Shown: positions 20,687 through 20,827 of the stretch, piece by piece
Layout of the letters: every line of letters starts with the position of its first letter
How positions within the stretch are numbered: position 1 is the first letter of the stretch
Assembly: GCA_030596225.1 (NCBI GenBank)
Contig: JAUVKO010000007.1
Span: 1 to 20,827 of the forward strand
Origin: Fidelibacterota bacterium
GTDB taxonomy: Bacteria; Fidelibacterota; UBA8477; JABMPR01
DNA length: 20,827 nucleotides
Direction of reading: 5' to 3'
The notes under the pieces: model-generated
What the model was told of the DNA's origin: nothing
Database searches by the model: none
Seen by the model: the letters and a program-made list of their open reading frames with translations, nothing else
Position numbers and translations under genes: made by a program

Positions 20687-20827
20687 ATACCAATTGTATT
20701 TCAAAGGTGCACTATAAGTCCAAAATATTTTTTCGTTTTAGAAGCTTCACAATTAGAAGCATAGCGGTAGCTATGGTGAAAATTTTAAGTGCACTAAAAC
20801 GGGAAAAGATGCAGAAATTTAGTGCAA
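20687..20827. repeat. MITE-like element, copy C, cut by the window end
   Basis: It starts ATACCAATTGTATTTCAAA and shares with copy A the centre pattern: hairpin CATAGC/GCTATG (20760-20765, 20770-20775), then AATTTTAAG, TAAAAC and GGAAAAGATG. The arms differ from copy A yet still pair: GTGCACTA on the left, TAGTGCA near the window end. If full length equals copy A (161 bp), it would end at about 20847, some 20 bases beyond the window. Confidence 0.85.

Overview
The window is about 20.8 kb of chromosomal DNA, fairly AT-rich, with densely packed genes. I see no phage genes, transposase, CRISPR array, rRNA or tRNA. Gene content suggests an anaerobic or fermentative member of the Fibrobacteres-Chlorobi-Bacteroidetes (FCB) group. 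The grounds are an M1-type peptidase with a beta-rich tail, a ferredoxin-dependent 2-oxoacid oxidoreductase, a two-receiver/PEP-synthase-N-domain fusion, and small secreted barrel-like proteins. Ca. Marinimicrobia (Fidelibacterota) or a neighbouring candidate phylum is my best guess. That assignment is inference from gene style and was not tested.

Layout. (1) 1-2137, + strand: the C-terminal part of an M1-family zinc aminopeptidase-like protein, then a DUF503/YlxP-like gene with an unusual start. (2) 2134-6470, - strand: a tight five-gene array read right to left. It holds an HD-domain nucleotidase-like protein, an ion-transporter-superfamily Na+/H+ antiporter-like protein with an acidic, His-rich N-terminus, an unknown 130-aa protein, an unknown polytopic membrane protein and a PduO-type cobalamin adenosyltransferase. 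(3) 6736-7197, -: a universal stress protein. (4) 7387-12829, -: a catabolic cluster of alanine dehydrogenase, an acyl-CoA:carboxylate CoA-transferase, and a three-gene 2-oxoacid:ferredoxin oxidoreductase (delta ferredoxin, alpha, fused beta-gamma). (5) 13043-16024, +, divergent from ald: a 993-aa protein with two receiver-like domains and a PEP-synthase-type ATP-grasp domain but no visible phosphohistidine or PEP-binding part. (6) 16093-16539, +: a small secreted barrel-like protein followed by a terminator. (7) 16926-18746, +: a 606-aa protein of uncertain function that looks like a diverged FMN TIM barrel with a Cys-rich second half. (8) 18964-20304, -: glutamate dehydrogenase, sharing a bidirectional terminator with the preceding gene.

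Metabolic reading (inference). GdhA and Ald deaminate glutamate and alanine to 2-oxoacids. The oxidoreductase turns 2-oxoacids into acyl-CoA plus reduced ferredoxin. The CoA-transferase can pass CoA to another acid. The cobalamin adenosyltransferase would supply cofactor to B12 enzymes such as methylmalonyl-CoA mutase, which is not in the window. Together this looks like an amino-acid-oxidising, ferredoxin-based metabolism.

The most notable non-coding signal is a family of small MITE-like elements with ATACCAATT ends. A full copy lies at 16616-16776. An 80-bp copy at 18885-18964 is an exact internal-deletion derivative that abuts the gdhA stop codon. A third, diverged copy starts at 20687 and runs off the window; its arms have changed together so that they still pair. 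A GC-rich palindromic repeat (10325-10397), a 9-bp-period CACAGAG repeat (7228-7254) and a perfect 28-bp palindrome (18765-18792) add to the repeats between genes.
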